NCBI RefSeq assembly: GCF_018860745.1
Contig: NZ_JAHKPY010000002.1
Location: 372,001-436,000, forward strand
Reading direction: 5' to 3'
Source: Zobellia uliginosa
GTDB taxonomy: Bacteria; Bacteroidota; Bacteroidia; Flavobacteriales; Flavobacteriaceae
DNA length: 64,000 nucleotides
Under the pieces are notes generated by a model that did not search any database, had not been told where the DNA came from, and saw only the letters and a program-made list of their open reading frames with translations. Both the position numbers and the translations under genes were made by a program. How positions within the stretch are numbered: the first letter of the stretch is position 1; every line of letters starts with the position of its first letter. Shown piece after piece: positions 26,801-36,047 of this stretch.

Positions 26801-28063
26801 GGCAAAAATCTTTGAAAGCGAATTAAAATGTTCAAAGTGTTTGTATGAGCCATTGTCATTGTCTTTTGTGAGCATATTTAGTCCACCACCTTCGGTGCCG
26901 ACCCATAATGTACTATTACTGTCCTCATAAATAGACCTAATTTTGTCATAGCTCAAACTATTTGGGTCAGAAGTATTTCTAACGTTTTTAAACTGTTTTC
27001 TTTTTGGGTCAAAAATATTTATACCACCCCCGTTTGTCCCTATCCAGATGATACCCGTATCGTCCATAAACAAAGACCTTACAATATTTTTACTTAAACT
27101 TGAAGGGTCTTTTGAATCATACTGGAACTGCCTTAAAAATACCGGTGGTTTGTTATCCGTAAAATTTTCAAAGTAGAAAAGACCACGGTCTGATCCTGCC
27201 CAAATATGATTGTCCTTATCAAGAAGAATATTGCCAAATGTACCTTTATGAAACTGTTCGAAACCTGTTTGTGACCCTAAAGTTTGATAATAAAGCCCTC
27301 TACTAGTGGCAATAAAAAGACGCCCTGTTGCATCTTCGGCAATACTTCTAATAGTTGTTTTGGGCAAGCCTATTTCTTTGGTAACATTGGCAAAAAAGTC
27401 TTTGCCCTTACCATCTTTCCTTAGTTTATAAAGTCCGCCTTTACCTCCCACATAAAGTCCGCCTTTTTTATCTTCATATATAGAACTTATAAAAGAACCG
27501 TCATATTTAGGAATAGGAGAACTAATTTCAGAGTTGAAATGTTCAAATTCAATTCCCTCAGATATAGTATTAAGATCTAATCTGTCAAGACCATTTTTAT
27601 TTCCTACCCATAGCCTTTTCTTACTATCGATAAATACCTTGGTAATATGATTACTTGAAATGGTTGTTGGATCGTCTTTATCGTGTACGTATTGGGTGAA
27701 TTTACCTGTAGTTACATTAAAGAAGTTTAGTCCGTTTCCGGTGGTTCCAATCCACAGATTGCCTTCATCATCTGCTGCAATGTCAAAAATAAGGTTGCTA
27801 CTTATACTGTCAGGCTCATTATCATCAAGATTGTATACCGTGAATTCATAACCGTCATATTTGTTGATTCCATCATGGGTTCCAAACCACATGAACCCTA
27901 ATTTGTCCTGATAAATAGTATTTACATCACTTTGTGATAGACCATCTTTTGTGGAGATATGTTGAAACGAAATTTGATTTTGCCCAAATACATTGGTTAA
28001 AATACCCAAGCATAGGAGAGAAGACAAATAAAATGATTTTATTTTTTTTGGTACTACGATCAT
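23828..28063 (-). CDS. Hybrid two-component system (HTCS) sensor/AraC-type regulator of the PUL
   Basis: HTCS proteins sense a glycan fragment in the periplasm and activate their PUL. The 1411-residue protein has, in order: a signal sequence, fourteen-or-so two-component regulator propeller repeats (for example GFMWFGTHDGINKYDG, LWVGTEGGGLNML), a Y_Y_Y domain near residues 730-800 (YKLEGFDTDW, GDYVFKVKASNNDG), one transmembrane segment near 805-825, a HisKA domain with phospho-acceptor His881 in ISHEFRTPL, an ATPase domain (NNLLSNAFKF, GIGIGLSF), a receiver domain with Asp1203 in CDIVMPIMDG, and a C-terminal AraC HTH of about 110 residues. It is divergent from the SusC gene with a 543-nt gap. 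It is the only transcription regulator in the window, so it probably controls both arms of the locus. Confidence 0.95.
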   Translation of the reverse strand: MIVVPKKIKSFYLSSLLCLGILTNVFGQNQISFQHISTKDGLSQSDVNTIYQDKLGFMWFGTHDGINKYDGYEFTVYNLDDNEPDSISSNLIFDIAADDEGNLWIGTTGNGLNFFNVTTGKFTQYVHDKDDPTTISSNHITKVFIDSKKRLWVGNKNGLDRLDLNTISEGIEFEHFNSEISSPIPKYDGSFISSIYEDKKGGLYVGGKGGLYKLRKDGKGKDFFANVTKEIGLPKTTIRSIAEDATGRLFIATSRGLYYQTLGSQTGFEQFHKGTFGNILLDKDNHIWAGSDRGLFYFENFTDNKPPVFLRQFQYDSKDPSSLSKNIVRSLFMDDTGIIWIGTNGGGINIFDPKRKQFKNVRNTSDPNSLSYDKIRSIYEDSNSTLWVGTEGGGLNMLTKDNDNGSYKHFEHFNSLSKIFAIEETKIGEKPILMIGTEGFPGLYFLDISNPNKITEANLTKTDLNNGVFSLLSDSNENLWVGTYNTGIHRWIKTDTVGHFIKQSFGHYPGKTNSVSSNIIRNILEDHNGNIWLATGDGLCVLTSKEKYKKRPKFKVFKHDPTNPKSISHNYVLSLYESLSGVIWAGTFGGGLNKYIPGTDENPATFEHYSTLNGLPNNVIKGILEDGNQNLWLSTNKGLSSFDPEKEIFKNYNSSDGLQNNEFQELACLKRADGEMLFGGINGFNAFYPDEIQENKYPAKTVITDLLISNKSVEIGEEINGKVVLEKNISKSKKIELKYGNTNFSFEFAALHYAAPAKNQYAYKLEGFDTDWTETTSKKRYATYTNLKPGDYVFKVKASNNDGIWNSKPTTLSIHIIPPWYLTYVAYVCYGLLFLGLLWLFWRYTFIRTSEKHQLELESVERERSEELQRMKLEFFTNISHEFRTPLTLIKGPLEYVQKNVSTLDQKSLKEQLGLMQKNTNYLLRLVTQLLDFRKITQGKMRLVMRNSDITAFIREVAEPFQFMAHKQSINFEVDSSTVSIITWFDHEALEKIMNNLLSNAFKFTEAGGQIKVKISEDIVDGKSEVVIKVKDSGIGMPKAKMSKIFERFNSAKEGEKNHKINPEGIGIGLSFTKNLVELHQGRIQVFSKPDKGTKFIVRLPQDKEAYTNIDEISCKDVSDNDFLVRSSETESFAIGLNDDLIDEGMSKTRPKLPVLLVVDDNPDIRTFISKILGNIYTIYQAENGKKGLEIAKKVIPNIVICDIVMPIMDGIEFSRNLKSQPETSHIPIIILTAKSSQEIELKSLELGVDEYLRKPFDFELLKLKLSNIIKRREHLRKRFNRKITVQPSEIAVTSMDEKFLSQAIEIVEKHMMNTDFNVEMLVKEMGLSRSTLYLKFKELTGLSSSEFIRSIRLKRAVQFFNKSNYSVKEIMYKTGFSTASYFSKCFKKQFGMVPSEYVKQISKKKESADT

Positions 28064-28606
28064 TTAGTAAAATGAATTAGTGATTGCGATTTGGTTTGGG
28101 GGTTACATTTATTCTATATAAAGCGTATACTGAAATAGTCTAGCTCATTTAAGATAACAATGTAAGATAAAACTAAGATTTGAAGCAGAGTAAATGGTTT
28201 TGATAATAAAACATATGATTAATAAGGTATGTTTTTGAATTGATAAAGCCCTGTTAAAGGGAGGTTACTATAAACTCTCGGTTCTTGTACTTTTTAAATT
28301 ACGAATAGCCCTTCTTTTTACAATGTCATTTTATGGGTCATACGGCCTGTATGCCTTTGCTAACATAATATTAACGTTTGTATAGCTTAGATTTTCTATC
28401 AGATTGCATGTACGCCTCACTACCAGGTATTGGATTATGTCTTTTTTTATTGAAATGTCTCCTTCTTAAAAACTTGTTGGTTAACCATATACGGCACATC
28501 CAGTTTTCCTCATTAATCATTTGGCCTAAGGATCAAATCATATGTCATTACCTGATTGAAATAAAAAACGAACATTTGTTTAACTAAACTTTAACAACGA
28601 GAATGT
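28064..28606. promoter_or_regulatory. Long divergent regulatory region between HTCS and SusC genes
   Basis: This 543-nt AT-rich stretch has no credible gene. It should hold the HTCS promoter (-) and the SusC promoter plus regulator sites (+). The nearest match to a -7 box on the plus strand is TAACGTTTG at 28372-28380, with one nucleotide more than the TAnnTTTG consensus, so I do not call a promoter. No clear direct repeat that could serve as an HTCS site stood out by eye. Confidence 0.55.
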
Positions 28607-31600
28607 ATGAAAAACAAACTGCTATTAATCAGAAAATCTAGGCTGAAGCTCATGACGCTCATGTTGGGGCTGTGCTTTGGTTTTGCTAGTGCGCAGGAGC
28701 TTTCCGTTACGGGAACGGTCTCTGCGGACGGCGCGCCATTACCAGGAGTAAGCGTGGTAGTGAAAGGAACACAAACGGGTGCTGTTACGGATTTTGACGG
28801 TCTGTATACCATCAAAGCCAAGTCTACAGATGTACTTATCTTTAGTTACATTGGTTTTGCAACCAAAGAAATTGCCATTAAAGGTAAAACAAGTTTAAAT
28901 ATTAGTTTGGAGGAAGATGCCTCTGAACTAGATGAGGTTATTGTAGTAGGGTATGGTACCCAGCGCAAAAAGGAACTTACAGGCGCCGTAGTACAGGTGA
29001 AATCTGAAGAATTGGCCAAGACCACCACGTCAGATATTGGTACTGCATTGCAGGGCCAGATTGCGGGTGTAAATATTACCGCCAGTTCTGGGCAACCAGG
29101 CGAGGAGGCTAACATTCTTATTCGTGGTTTCAGTTCCCTATTAGACGGGCAAAATGGCCCACTTTATGTGGTTGATGGTATTCCTTATAATAGTGACCCA
29201 CAATTAAGCATCAGTGAAATTGAATCTATAGATGTATTGAAAGATGCGGCTTCTGCTTCAATTTATGGTACACGTGGTGCTGGCGGTGTAATCCTAATTA
29301 CTACCAAACAGGGTAAAGTTGGGAAGATGGATATTCGTGTAAACTCTGAGTATGGGGTGCAGGATATTACATCGGGAACGCCGCTTATGTCTTCGTACCA
29401 ACTTACGTATATGGATATGCTACGTGGAGCGCAGTCCAGCGGTAAAGTGCAAGGTGGTGTAAATGCGGAAATTCACAGAAATAGATCTTGGTTCACTAAT
29501 GATACGGCACTAGAAGATTTAATTCTGAATGATTTGGCACCTATTCAAAACCATTCTATTAATGTATCAGGTGGTAAAGATGGGTTGACGTATAACTTCA
29601 ACGCCAGTTTTTATGATCAGTCAGGTATTATGATCAATTCGGATTATAGTCGATTTAATATTAGGTCCAACACACAGTTTACAAAAGGAAATTGGAAAAT
29701 AGCAACAGGACTAACTTTTAAAAGAGATGAGAAAACACTGCCAAATTACGGAGTTTTCAATAAAATATTGGAATACAAGCCTTTTCAACCAGATATAGAA
29801 TTAGGACAAACGGAGCTTACAGATGTTACCGAAGATGATGTTGACGAGCCAGGTGGAATAGGACCTATTAGAGCCCTTGGTGGAGTGGCTAGAAACTTAA
29901 ACACTAAAGAAGTAAGGGACGGAACCAGTAATGGCGCTAATATTCAGATTGATTTTGATGCAACACCATCCTTAAAATTTACGGCTAGGGGAGGTGCCAA
30001 CTTTTCCCATGACAAAGGAGTGCGTATCATTCCAAGACTAGATGTATATAATACTGCTGGAGATTTGATACCACCAAACCCATGGGATATTTCTTTAATA
30101 CAAACGGCTGTTACGGACAATAACAAATTAACTTTCGAAGGAATGATGAACTACCATAAAAAGTTTGGTAAACATGACCTAAACCTGTTATTGGTAAATT
30201 CCTTAGAGCAGACTGAAAATGAATATTTCAGAGCAGAGAAGAGAGATAATGCAGATGCGGCGGTTACGGTTTTTGATGGCTATACCACAGGTGATTTGAT
30301 TACATCGGATGGAAGGGATTATACAAGAACACTTATCGGTTATCTAGGAAGAATTCAGTATAACTACGATGGGAAGTATATTTTTAGTGGGAGCATAAGA
30401 AGAGATGGTTCATCTCAATTTAGCCCACAAAACAGATGGGGTTGGTTTCCTAGTGCCTCTTTAGGTTGGAATGTTTCCGATGAAGCTTTTTGGGAGCCAA
30501 TTAAAGAAACCGTCAATTCATTCAAGATAAGAGTGGGTTACGGTACTACAGGTAATGATAGATTTGCTTCTTATAGTAACCAGGCAGTTGTTGATCTAGG
30601 GCAAGATTATGTATTTGGAAGTGCCGATGTAGACCCCAGTTTAAACTCTACCACAGAAACACCTGCCTTGGGAACTACCCAAGAAAGGTATGCCAATGAA
30701 AATGTAAAATGGGAAACTTCCAAAGAGCGAAACCTAGGGGTTGATCTGGCCTTCTTTAACGGCAAGCTTACTTTCTCTAATGATGTGTACGTAAGTGAAA
30801 AGAAAGATTTGTTGTTCGGAGTTGTAAACCCTCCTTCAACAGGTGTTTTTGGATCAAACAGAAGTAGTATCCTAAATATTGGTGATATGAGAAATACCGG
30901 TCATGAAATGGCTCTTAAATTCAATCACTACGGTAAAAAAGGATTCAATTGGAACATGGGTTTAACCTATGCAAAAAACGTGAACTTGGTAACCAAAACA
31001 AGTCCTAATAATCCTGTTATATTCTTGGATAACAGTTATATCTCGCAAAGAGGTCCTAGAGAATTGGTAAGTGTTATACGCGAAGGTTATGAGGCGGCTG
31101 CCTTTTTCTTGCGTGAGACGGATGGAATTATCAAAACAGAAGAGGAACTTGAAGCTTACAAAGAAATTGATCCTGCAGCTTCTTTGGGACAATTAAGATA
31201 TGTAGACCAACTTACCGTAGATACAGATGATGATGGTATTCCAGATGCCGGTGATGGTAAGATAGATCAGGATGATAAAGTATACAAGGGTAGTGGTTCA
31301 GAAGACTTTAATATGGGCTTCAATTTTGGAGCCAATTATAAAGGAGTGGATTTTTCTATGAACTGGTACGGTTCTCAAGGAGCAGAAGTAATGAACGGTA
31401 GTAAGGCGTATGCCTACCAATCGGGTACCCATGCAGATATTTATTACTCATGGACGGTTGTTAATCCACTATCGGATATTCCATATTATGATGGTTCTCC
31501 CAATACTAATTCGTATAGAGATGCTTCGGATTATTTCCTGGAAGATGGTTCTTTTATTAGACTCAGGAATATTAGCCTAGGGTATTCGTTACCGTCAAAA

Positions 31601-31786
31601 CTTACGGATAAAATGAAGATAGGAAAGCTTAGGATTTATGTTCAAGCTCAAAATTTAATAACCATTACCAACTATTCAGGTTTTGACCCAGAGGTAGGTA
31701 ACAATGGGTTTAGTAGTAGAGGTATTGACCAAGGTACATATCCTGTAACATCACAATATAAAGTGGGCCTACAATTACAATTCTAA
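28607..31786 (+). CDS. SusC-like TonB-dependent outer-membrane oligosaccharide transporter
   Basis: The 1059-residue protein imports oligosaccharides across the outer membrane with energy from TonB. After the signal peptide (LCFGFASAQ) comes a carboxypeptidase-regulatory-like domain (residues 30-110, VTGTVSADGAPLPGVSVVVK), then the typical linker VIVVGYGTQRKKELTGAV, a plug domain (residues about 120-235, GFSSLLDGQNGPLYVVDGIPY, GTRGAGGVILITTKQG) and a 22-strand barrel region ending in the aromatic QLQF terminus. An aspartate-rich loop (DTDDDGIPDAGDGKIDQDD) lies near residue 880. It is followed 11 nt later by the SusD-like gene. It is the only SusC in the window and so defines the uptake system of this PUL. 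Confidence 0.96.
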   Translation: MKNKLLLIRKSRLKLMTLMLGLCFGFASAQELSVTGTVSADGAPLPGVSVVVKGTQTGAVTDFDGLYTIKAKSTDVLIFSYIGFATKEIAIKGKTSLNISLEEDASELDEVIVVGYGTQRKKELTGAVVQVKSEELAKTTTSDIGTALQGQIAGVNITASSGQPGEEANILIRGFSSLLDGQNGPLYVVDGIPYNSDPQLSISEIESIDVLKDAASASIYGTRGAGGVILITTKQGKVGKMDIRVNSEYGVQDITSGTPLMSSYQLTYMDMLRGAQSSGKVQGGVNAEIHRNRSWFTNDTALEDLILNDLAPIQNHSINVSGGKDGLTYNFNASFYDQSGIMINSDYSRFNIRSNTQFTKGNWKIATGLTFKRDEKTLPNYGVFNKILEYKPFQPDIELGQTELTDVTEDDVDEPGGIGPIRALGGVARNLNTKEVRDGTSNGANIQIDFDATPSLKFTARGGANFSHDKGVRIIPRLDVYNTAGDLIPPNPWDISLIQTAVTDNNKLTFEGMMNYHKKFGKHDLNLLLVNSLEQTENEYFRAEKRDNADAAVTVFDGYTTGDLITSDGRDYTRTLIGYLGRIQYNYDGKYIFSGSIRRDGSSQFSPQNRWGWFPSASLGWNVSDEAFWEPIKETVNSFKIRVGYGTTGNDRFASYSNQAVVDLGQDYVFGSADVDPSLNSTTETPALGTTQERYANENVKWETSKERNLGVDLAFFNGKLTFSNDVYVSEKKDLLFGVVNPPSTGVFGSNRSSILNIGDMRNTGHEMALKFNHYGKKGFNWNMGLTYAKNVNLVTKTSPNNPVIFLDNSYISQRGPRELVSVIREGYEAAAFFLRETDGIIKTEEELEAYKEIDPAASLGQLRYVDQLTVDTDDDGIPDAGDGKIDQDDKVYKGSGSEDFNMGFNFGANYKGVDFSMNWYGSQGAEVMNGSKAYAYQSGTHADIYYSWTVVNPLSDIPYYDGSPNTNSYRDASDYFLEDGSFIRLRNISLGYSLPSKLTDKMKIGKLRIYVQAQNLITITNYSGFDPEVGNNGFSSRGIDQGTYPVTSQYKVGLQLQF

Positions 31787-31797
31787 CACAACGAAAG

Positions 31798-33708
31798 ATG
31801 AAAAAAACACATAAAATAAAAATGAGAACAGCGAATAGCCTCTGTAGGAGAGCTATGGCGTTGTGCATGCTAGTATTAGTTTCTCAGGCATGTAGCGATG
31901 ATTTTTTGGATCAGACAAATCCAAATTCCTTGACCACTAAAAGTTTCTGGAAGAATAATTCACAACTTAATCAAGGGTTGAACTCGGTCTATAGCGCATT
32001 AAAAAATAATGATGTATTGGGTATTCAAAATGAATCTGTACGTACAGATTTAGCGGTACCAAGTGGTTACAGACAGGCAACTAGACCAGATGAGATGTAT
32101 TTTCAGGATTTTACAGCAAATACCAAGTACGTAGAGAACAAATGGAATGCACTTTACTTAGGTGTGTTTAGAGCCAACCAGGTCATAGAAAATTATGAGC
32201 GCTTGGCTGTAGATTATACCACAGAGGTAGCTGCGGAAGAAGGGTCACGGGTGTATGCACAAGCAAGAGCTTTAAGAGGGTATTTCTATTATGTATTGAA
32301 CACAAGTTTCAATAGTGGTAATATTCCATTGGTAAGTTCGGTTCCAAAAGATTTTGAAGAATTTCAAAAGGCATTGTCTTCTTCGGAAGCCGTGCAAGCT
32401 TTTTACCGTGATGATTTACAATATGGTATAGACAATTTGCCAAGTACATATGCAGATTGGGAGTCTTATGGCAGCAATAATTTAGGACGTATTACTGCGG
32501 GCGCATGTGAAGCATTAATGGGAAAAAGTTTCTTGGCAGAGAATGATTTTCAAAATGCCGAAGGTTACTTTAAAAATGTAATAGAGAATTATAATTATGC
32601 ATTAGCAGAAGATATTGCAACTACGGTAACGGGAATAGCGGAGTTTAACTCGGAATCTATTTTTGAAATTAATTATACCACCAATGTTAATCTTGAAACT
32701 ACAGGTGAAGAGTCCTTGGCTCAAAACATCACCTATATTGTTTTTAACGCTAATATTCAACCAAGTTCATGGTTGGCAATGAAGTACCGAGCAGATAAGA
32801 TTGATCCTGCAGACCCTGCAAATATTAATGTGGGAGCAGATGTATATAATGAAAACGGAGAAATTATAGGTACTGAAGACCGTATGCGTTTGTACAGCAA
32901 AAGAATGGGGGATTGTATGGGGCAAGTAGATGACCCGGATTCGCCAATGTATGGAGCAATAAACGGTGAGTACGGTAATGCAACGGGGGTTGCTCCTTTT
33001 GCTAGGAACCGTGTTAATATGTTCAAGAAATTCTTGCATTGGAACACTATAGGTGGTGGTGCAGGAGAAGATAGGTCTACACTGATGAATAACCGTTCTG
33101 GAATAAACATTCCGGTCATTCGTTTGGCGGATGTGTACTTAATGTATGCGGAATGTATGCTAGAATCGGGAAATCTACCCGAAGGATTAAAGTATATCAA
33201 CAGGGTTAGAAAGCGTTCACACTTAGTTTTACTAGGAAAGGCTTCCGAAGCTGGGGCGGAGTTCAATAACTTGGAGACTACTTACATGGATGACATAGAT
33301 TTTGATTCTTCCAACGGGCAACAGCCAGTTACTGTACAGAACTTGATGGAGCATTTACGTTTTACGGAAAGACCTTTGGAATTATCCTTAGAAGGAGACC
33401 GTGCTACAGATTTAAGACGTTGGGGAAAGTTTAAAGAGCAACTGGAACATTTAGCTTCAATAAAATACGATTACTGGCATTATGAGAAAAACCTTAATGG
33501 TAAACATGGTACTAGATACAAGTGCTTTTTAACTGTTTCGGGAGAAGAGCCTACCACTTATGAGGGTAAAAAAGTCTTTAATCAACCTCCAGAAGTTCAA
33601 GATGCAGTTGTGGGAGCTCAGAAGTTCAATGAAAGCTTGCACGCTTATTTGCCCATGCCTCAAAGTGAAATTGATTCTAACCTTAATTGGGACGAGTTTG
33701 TTCAATAA
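31798..33708 (+). CDS. SusD/RagB-like surface glycan-binding lipoprotein
   Basis: SusD-like proteins form a lid on the SusC pore and bind the incoming glycan. The 636-residue protein has a lipobox (LVLVSQACSDDFLD, Cys32) with an acidic stretch after the cysteine, the usual export tag for surface display in Bacteroidota. N-terminal SusD blocks (FWKNNSQLNQGLNSVYSALKN, RALRGYFYYVLN) and the C-terminal RagB signature (RLADVYLMYAECMLESGN, RPLELSLEGDRATDLRRWGK) are clear. A second possible start at the ATG encoding MRTANSLC, eight codons in, cannot be excluded. It is co-transcribed with SusC and the downstream lipoprotein. Confidence 0.96.
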   Translation: MKKTHKIKMRTANSLCRRAMALCMLVLVSQACSDDFLDQTNPNSLTTKSFWKNNSQLNQGLNSVYSALKNNDVLGIQNESVRTDLAVPSGYRQATRPDEMYFQDFTANTKYVENKWNALYLGVFRANQVIENYERLAVDYTTEVAAEEGSRVYAQARALRGYFYYVLNTSFNSGNIPLVSSVPKDFEEFQKALSSSEAVQAFYRDDLQYGIDNLPSTYADWESYGSNNLGRITAGACEALMGKSFLAENDFQNAEGYFKNVIENYNYALAEDIATTVTGIAEFNSESIFEINYTTNVNLETTGEESLAQNITYIVFNANIQPSSWLAMKYRADKIDPADPANINVGADVYNENGEIIGTEDRMRLYSKRMGDCMGQVDDPDSPMYGAINGEYGNATGVAPFARNRVNMFKKFLHWNTIGGGAGEDRSTLMNNRSGINIPVIRLADVYLMYAECMLESGNLPEGLKYINRVRKRSHLVLLGKASEAGAEFNNLETTYMDDIDFDSSNGQQPVTVQNLMEHLRFTERPLELSLEGDRATDLRRWGKFKEQLEHLASIKYDYWHYEKNLNGKHGTRYKCFLTVSGEEPTTYEGKKVFNQPPEVQDAVVGAQKFNESLHAYLPMPQSEIDSNLNWDEFVQ

Positions 33709-33729
33709 ATCAAACCTAAATAAAAGAAA

Positions 33730-35733
33730 ATGAGAGATATAAAATATAGTATTAGGTTTCTTTTTTTACTGCTGATAATAGTTGGCTGTGAAGATGATGA
33801 CGAGTACGTAGCACCAAATACCTTTGTAGATGCCGCATTCACTACAACATGGGGTACAGCGGTTGATAAGGATATAGATATAAACAATTATGGGTCTTTT
33901 ATGGACCTGTCCAATGGAACCACTAAACATGAGTGGACCATACCGGAAGGAACATTTTTTCTAAAGGGACCTCTACCTACTAAAGCAGATAGTTTTGAGT
34001 CGAGCATAATTGAAGGTGCGGGTATGGTATCAGATGAACGAACGGTACATGTACTGTTTACCAAAGGCGATTCACTTACTCCCATAAAACTGCATAATGA
34101 ATATGAGGAGTATACGGAGTTTGTTTTACCTACTGGGTGGGATGTTGAAACTAACTCATCAATCTTTGACACCTTAAGAACCGTACAAAAAGGTGCGGCT
34201 TGGGTTTTAGATTATACTATTATGGTTGATGTCTACGATACTATTGTGGCAGATATGGAGATTAGGACTTTAGGAGGGAATAAAATCGACTTTAAAACTC
34301 AGGAAGTAATCGATGTAAAGTTTGGTGATGAACTGATTTTTGAAGATTTAAGTCGGTCCAATAATACCTCTAGACCAACCACTACGGTATGGACAATTCA
34401 TACGATTGAAGAAAATGAAGAGGATGAGGAAAACATCATAAATGTTAACGAGGAAAAAACGATTGATACGCTTAATTTCAATAAGCGAATTGGGAAGTTT
34501 GAAGGTCGTCTGATTTCCAAGAGGGATAGAACCGAAACTGTTCAAGCAGACGAAGAGAGGTATGATATTCCCGTAGTATTTAATGTTACCGCTTTGGACG
34601 AAGCCTTGGAACAATCGGGAGATGTGTTTGAATTGGCGGACAATACCATTGAAGTTCCTTTAAGCTCAAAATTGATAGCGCTAACGGAAGATGTATCTGC
34701 CAACTTTATGGTAGAGGTTAATGGTGTGGCTAGGTCAGTTGCATCAGTAGCTCAAAACCCTGATAATTTGGATGTACTTGTACTAACGTTGGATACCCAA
34801 TTGGAAGGTACTGATGCGACCAATACGGTTACTGTATCTTATGATGGTGGCAGTTCTACATTACAGTCCGTAGATGAACGTGTACTTGAAGCTTTTAGCA
34901 GCGTGCCTGTTGAGGTATATGTACCCATTTTGGTCAATAGGGTAGGGACAATTCAAAAAGTAACGGAAGACGATGCTATTTTGGTGTCTTTTGATCAAGA
35001 GTTGGATCCTGCATCCATAACGGCTTCTGCGGATGCTACAATGGGCTTTTCGGCCATGGTAAACGGTGTTGCTGCAATAGTGAGTTCGGTTGAAGCTGAT
35101 GCTGCTGATGCGTCTACCTTAAGAATAATGCTTGGAGAAGAACTATACAGAGATGATGAGATTACGATTTCATATGCGGGTCCAGGTGATATTGTTTCTG
35201 TTGGTGCCGGCGAGCTTGTAGATTTTGGTCCAGATGCCGTTGTGGCAAATGAAGATAATATTTTAGGTGAGGTTGGTATGTTCGAAAATGCAATAGATAC
35301 AGATTGGATGAATACCGGTTCTAATGGAACCGGAGCTGCTGAAATTGTTGCTGCACCAACACCTGATGTAGTTTCAGGAGTAGCGCCTTCTGGAAATGTT
35401 TTGCGTTTGTCGGCTCCCGATGGAAATAAACCCAACACGGTAACCAGCGGAACTTTTGCCTTTGAAGCTGGGGTGGTTTATAGGGTAAAGTTTAAAAGGT
35501 ATTTGGGCAGCACCACAAATACCGCGTTCGCAAAACATTATTTTGGCGATCAGCAAGTTAATGATCAATGGAACGATGTAGATGATGAGTTGGGTACATG
35601 GCAATTGGTAGAATTTACCTTTACTGCCGCTGCAAGCTCAAACGGAACGGTACGTATTCAACCTGTACCAGCAGGAATAAGTGATGTTTATTATGACGAT
35701 TATACCATTCAAGTAGATGATAATCGCCCTTAA
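33730..35733 (+). CDS. SusE/F-position surface glycan-binding lipoprotein with a C-terminal CBM-like domain
   Basis: This 667-residue lipoprotein has lipobox LLLIIVGC (Cys20) directly followed by EDDDEY, a strong surface-export signal. Its position after SusD is that of surface glycan-binding proteins. The body contains a PKD-like N-terminal half, two bacterial Ig-like domains with the pattern VSFDQELDPASITASADATM, and a C-terminal jelly-roll of about 150 residues (GEVGMFEN, YRVKFKRYLGS, WQLVEFTFTAAA, DVYYDDYTI) resembling CBM4/9/22-type modules. It should bind the target polysaccharide at the cell surface. These proteins diverge fast, so the call rests on position, lipobox and domain shape. 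Confidence 0.85.
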   Translation: MRDIKYSIRFLFLLLIIVGCEDDDEYVAPNTFVDAAFTTTWGTAVDKDIDINNYGSFMDLSNGTTKHEWTIPEGTFFLKGPLPTKADSFESSIIEGAGMVSDERTVHVLFTKGDSLTPIKLHNEYEEYTEFVLPTGWDVETNSSIFDTLRTVQKGAAWVLDYTIMVDVYDTIVADMEIRTLGGNKIDFKTQEVIDVKFGDELIFEDLSRSNNTSRPTTTVWTIHTIEENEEDEENIINVNEEKTIDTLNFNKRIGKFEGRLISKRDRTETVQADEERYDIPVVFNVTALDEALEQSGDVFELADNTIEVPLSSKLIALTEDVSANFMVEVNGVARSVASVAQNPDNLDVLVLTLDTQLEGTDATNTVTVSYDGGSSTLQSVDERVLEAFSSVPVEVYVPILVNRVGTIQKVTEDDAILVSFDQELDPASITASADATMGFSAMVNGVAAIVSSVEADAADASTLRIMLGEELYRDDEITISYAGPGDIVSVGAGELVDFGPDAVVANEDNILGEVGMFENAIDTDWMNTGSNGTGAAEIVAAPTPDVVSGVAPSGNVLRLSAPDGNKPNTVTSGTFAFEAGVVYRVKFKRYLGSTTNTAFAKHYFGDQQVNDQWNDVDDELGTWQLVEFTFTAAASSNGTVRIQPVPAGISDVYYDDYTIQVDDNRP

Positions 35734-35767
35734 TTAAGAGTGTTAGTAGTGTTTTGATTGTTTAGTA

Positions 35768-35803
35768 AAGCCGCCTCAAACTGGTAAATTGAGGCGGTTT
35801 TTT
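35768..35803 (+). terminator. Rho-independent terminator of the SusC-SusD-lipoprotein operon
   Basis: CCGCCTCAA at 35771-35779 pairs perfectly with TTGAGGCGG at 35789-35797, extended by a G-U and two A-T pairs, then a run of six T. It lies 35 nt after the lipoprotein stop codon. Confidence 0.88.
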
Positions 35804-36047
35804 ATGTAAATAGAATTGTTATCGAGAAATTTTGTCCTTAATAAATGTGTCTGGTATAGTGTACAGTTCAACCTTTAAAAGAATAGCACGGCTAATAAAT
35901 GGATAAAAAAAGGAATTTGCGCAGGTATGCACGCAGTATGCGACCCAAAATTGAATAAGCTAAACTAACTATGGGGCTAACATTTATAACATTAGCTATT
36001 ATATTTATTTTAGTTTTTGGTTTTTTCCACTATTGAACAATCAATGC
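35804..36047. other. Intergenic region between converging operons
   Basis: Between the terminator of the SusCD operon and the end of the epimerase gene I see AT-rich sequence with no gene, no strong hairpin and no repeat. Confidence 0.6.

Noticed and set aside
28361-28380. SusC promoter at TAACGTTTG
   Set aside because: It has one nucleotide too many between TA and TTTG and no good -33 TTTG at the right distance.
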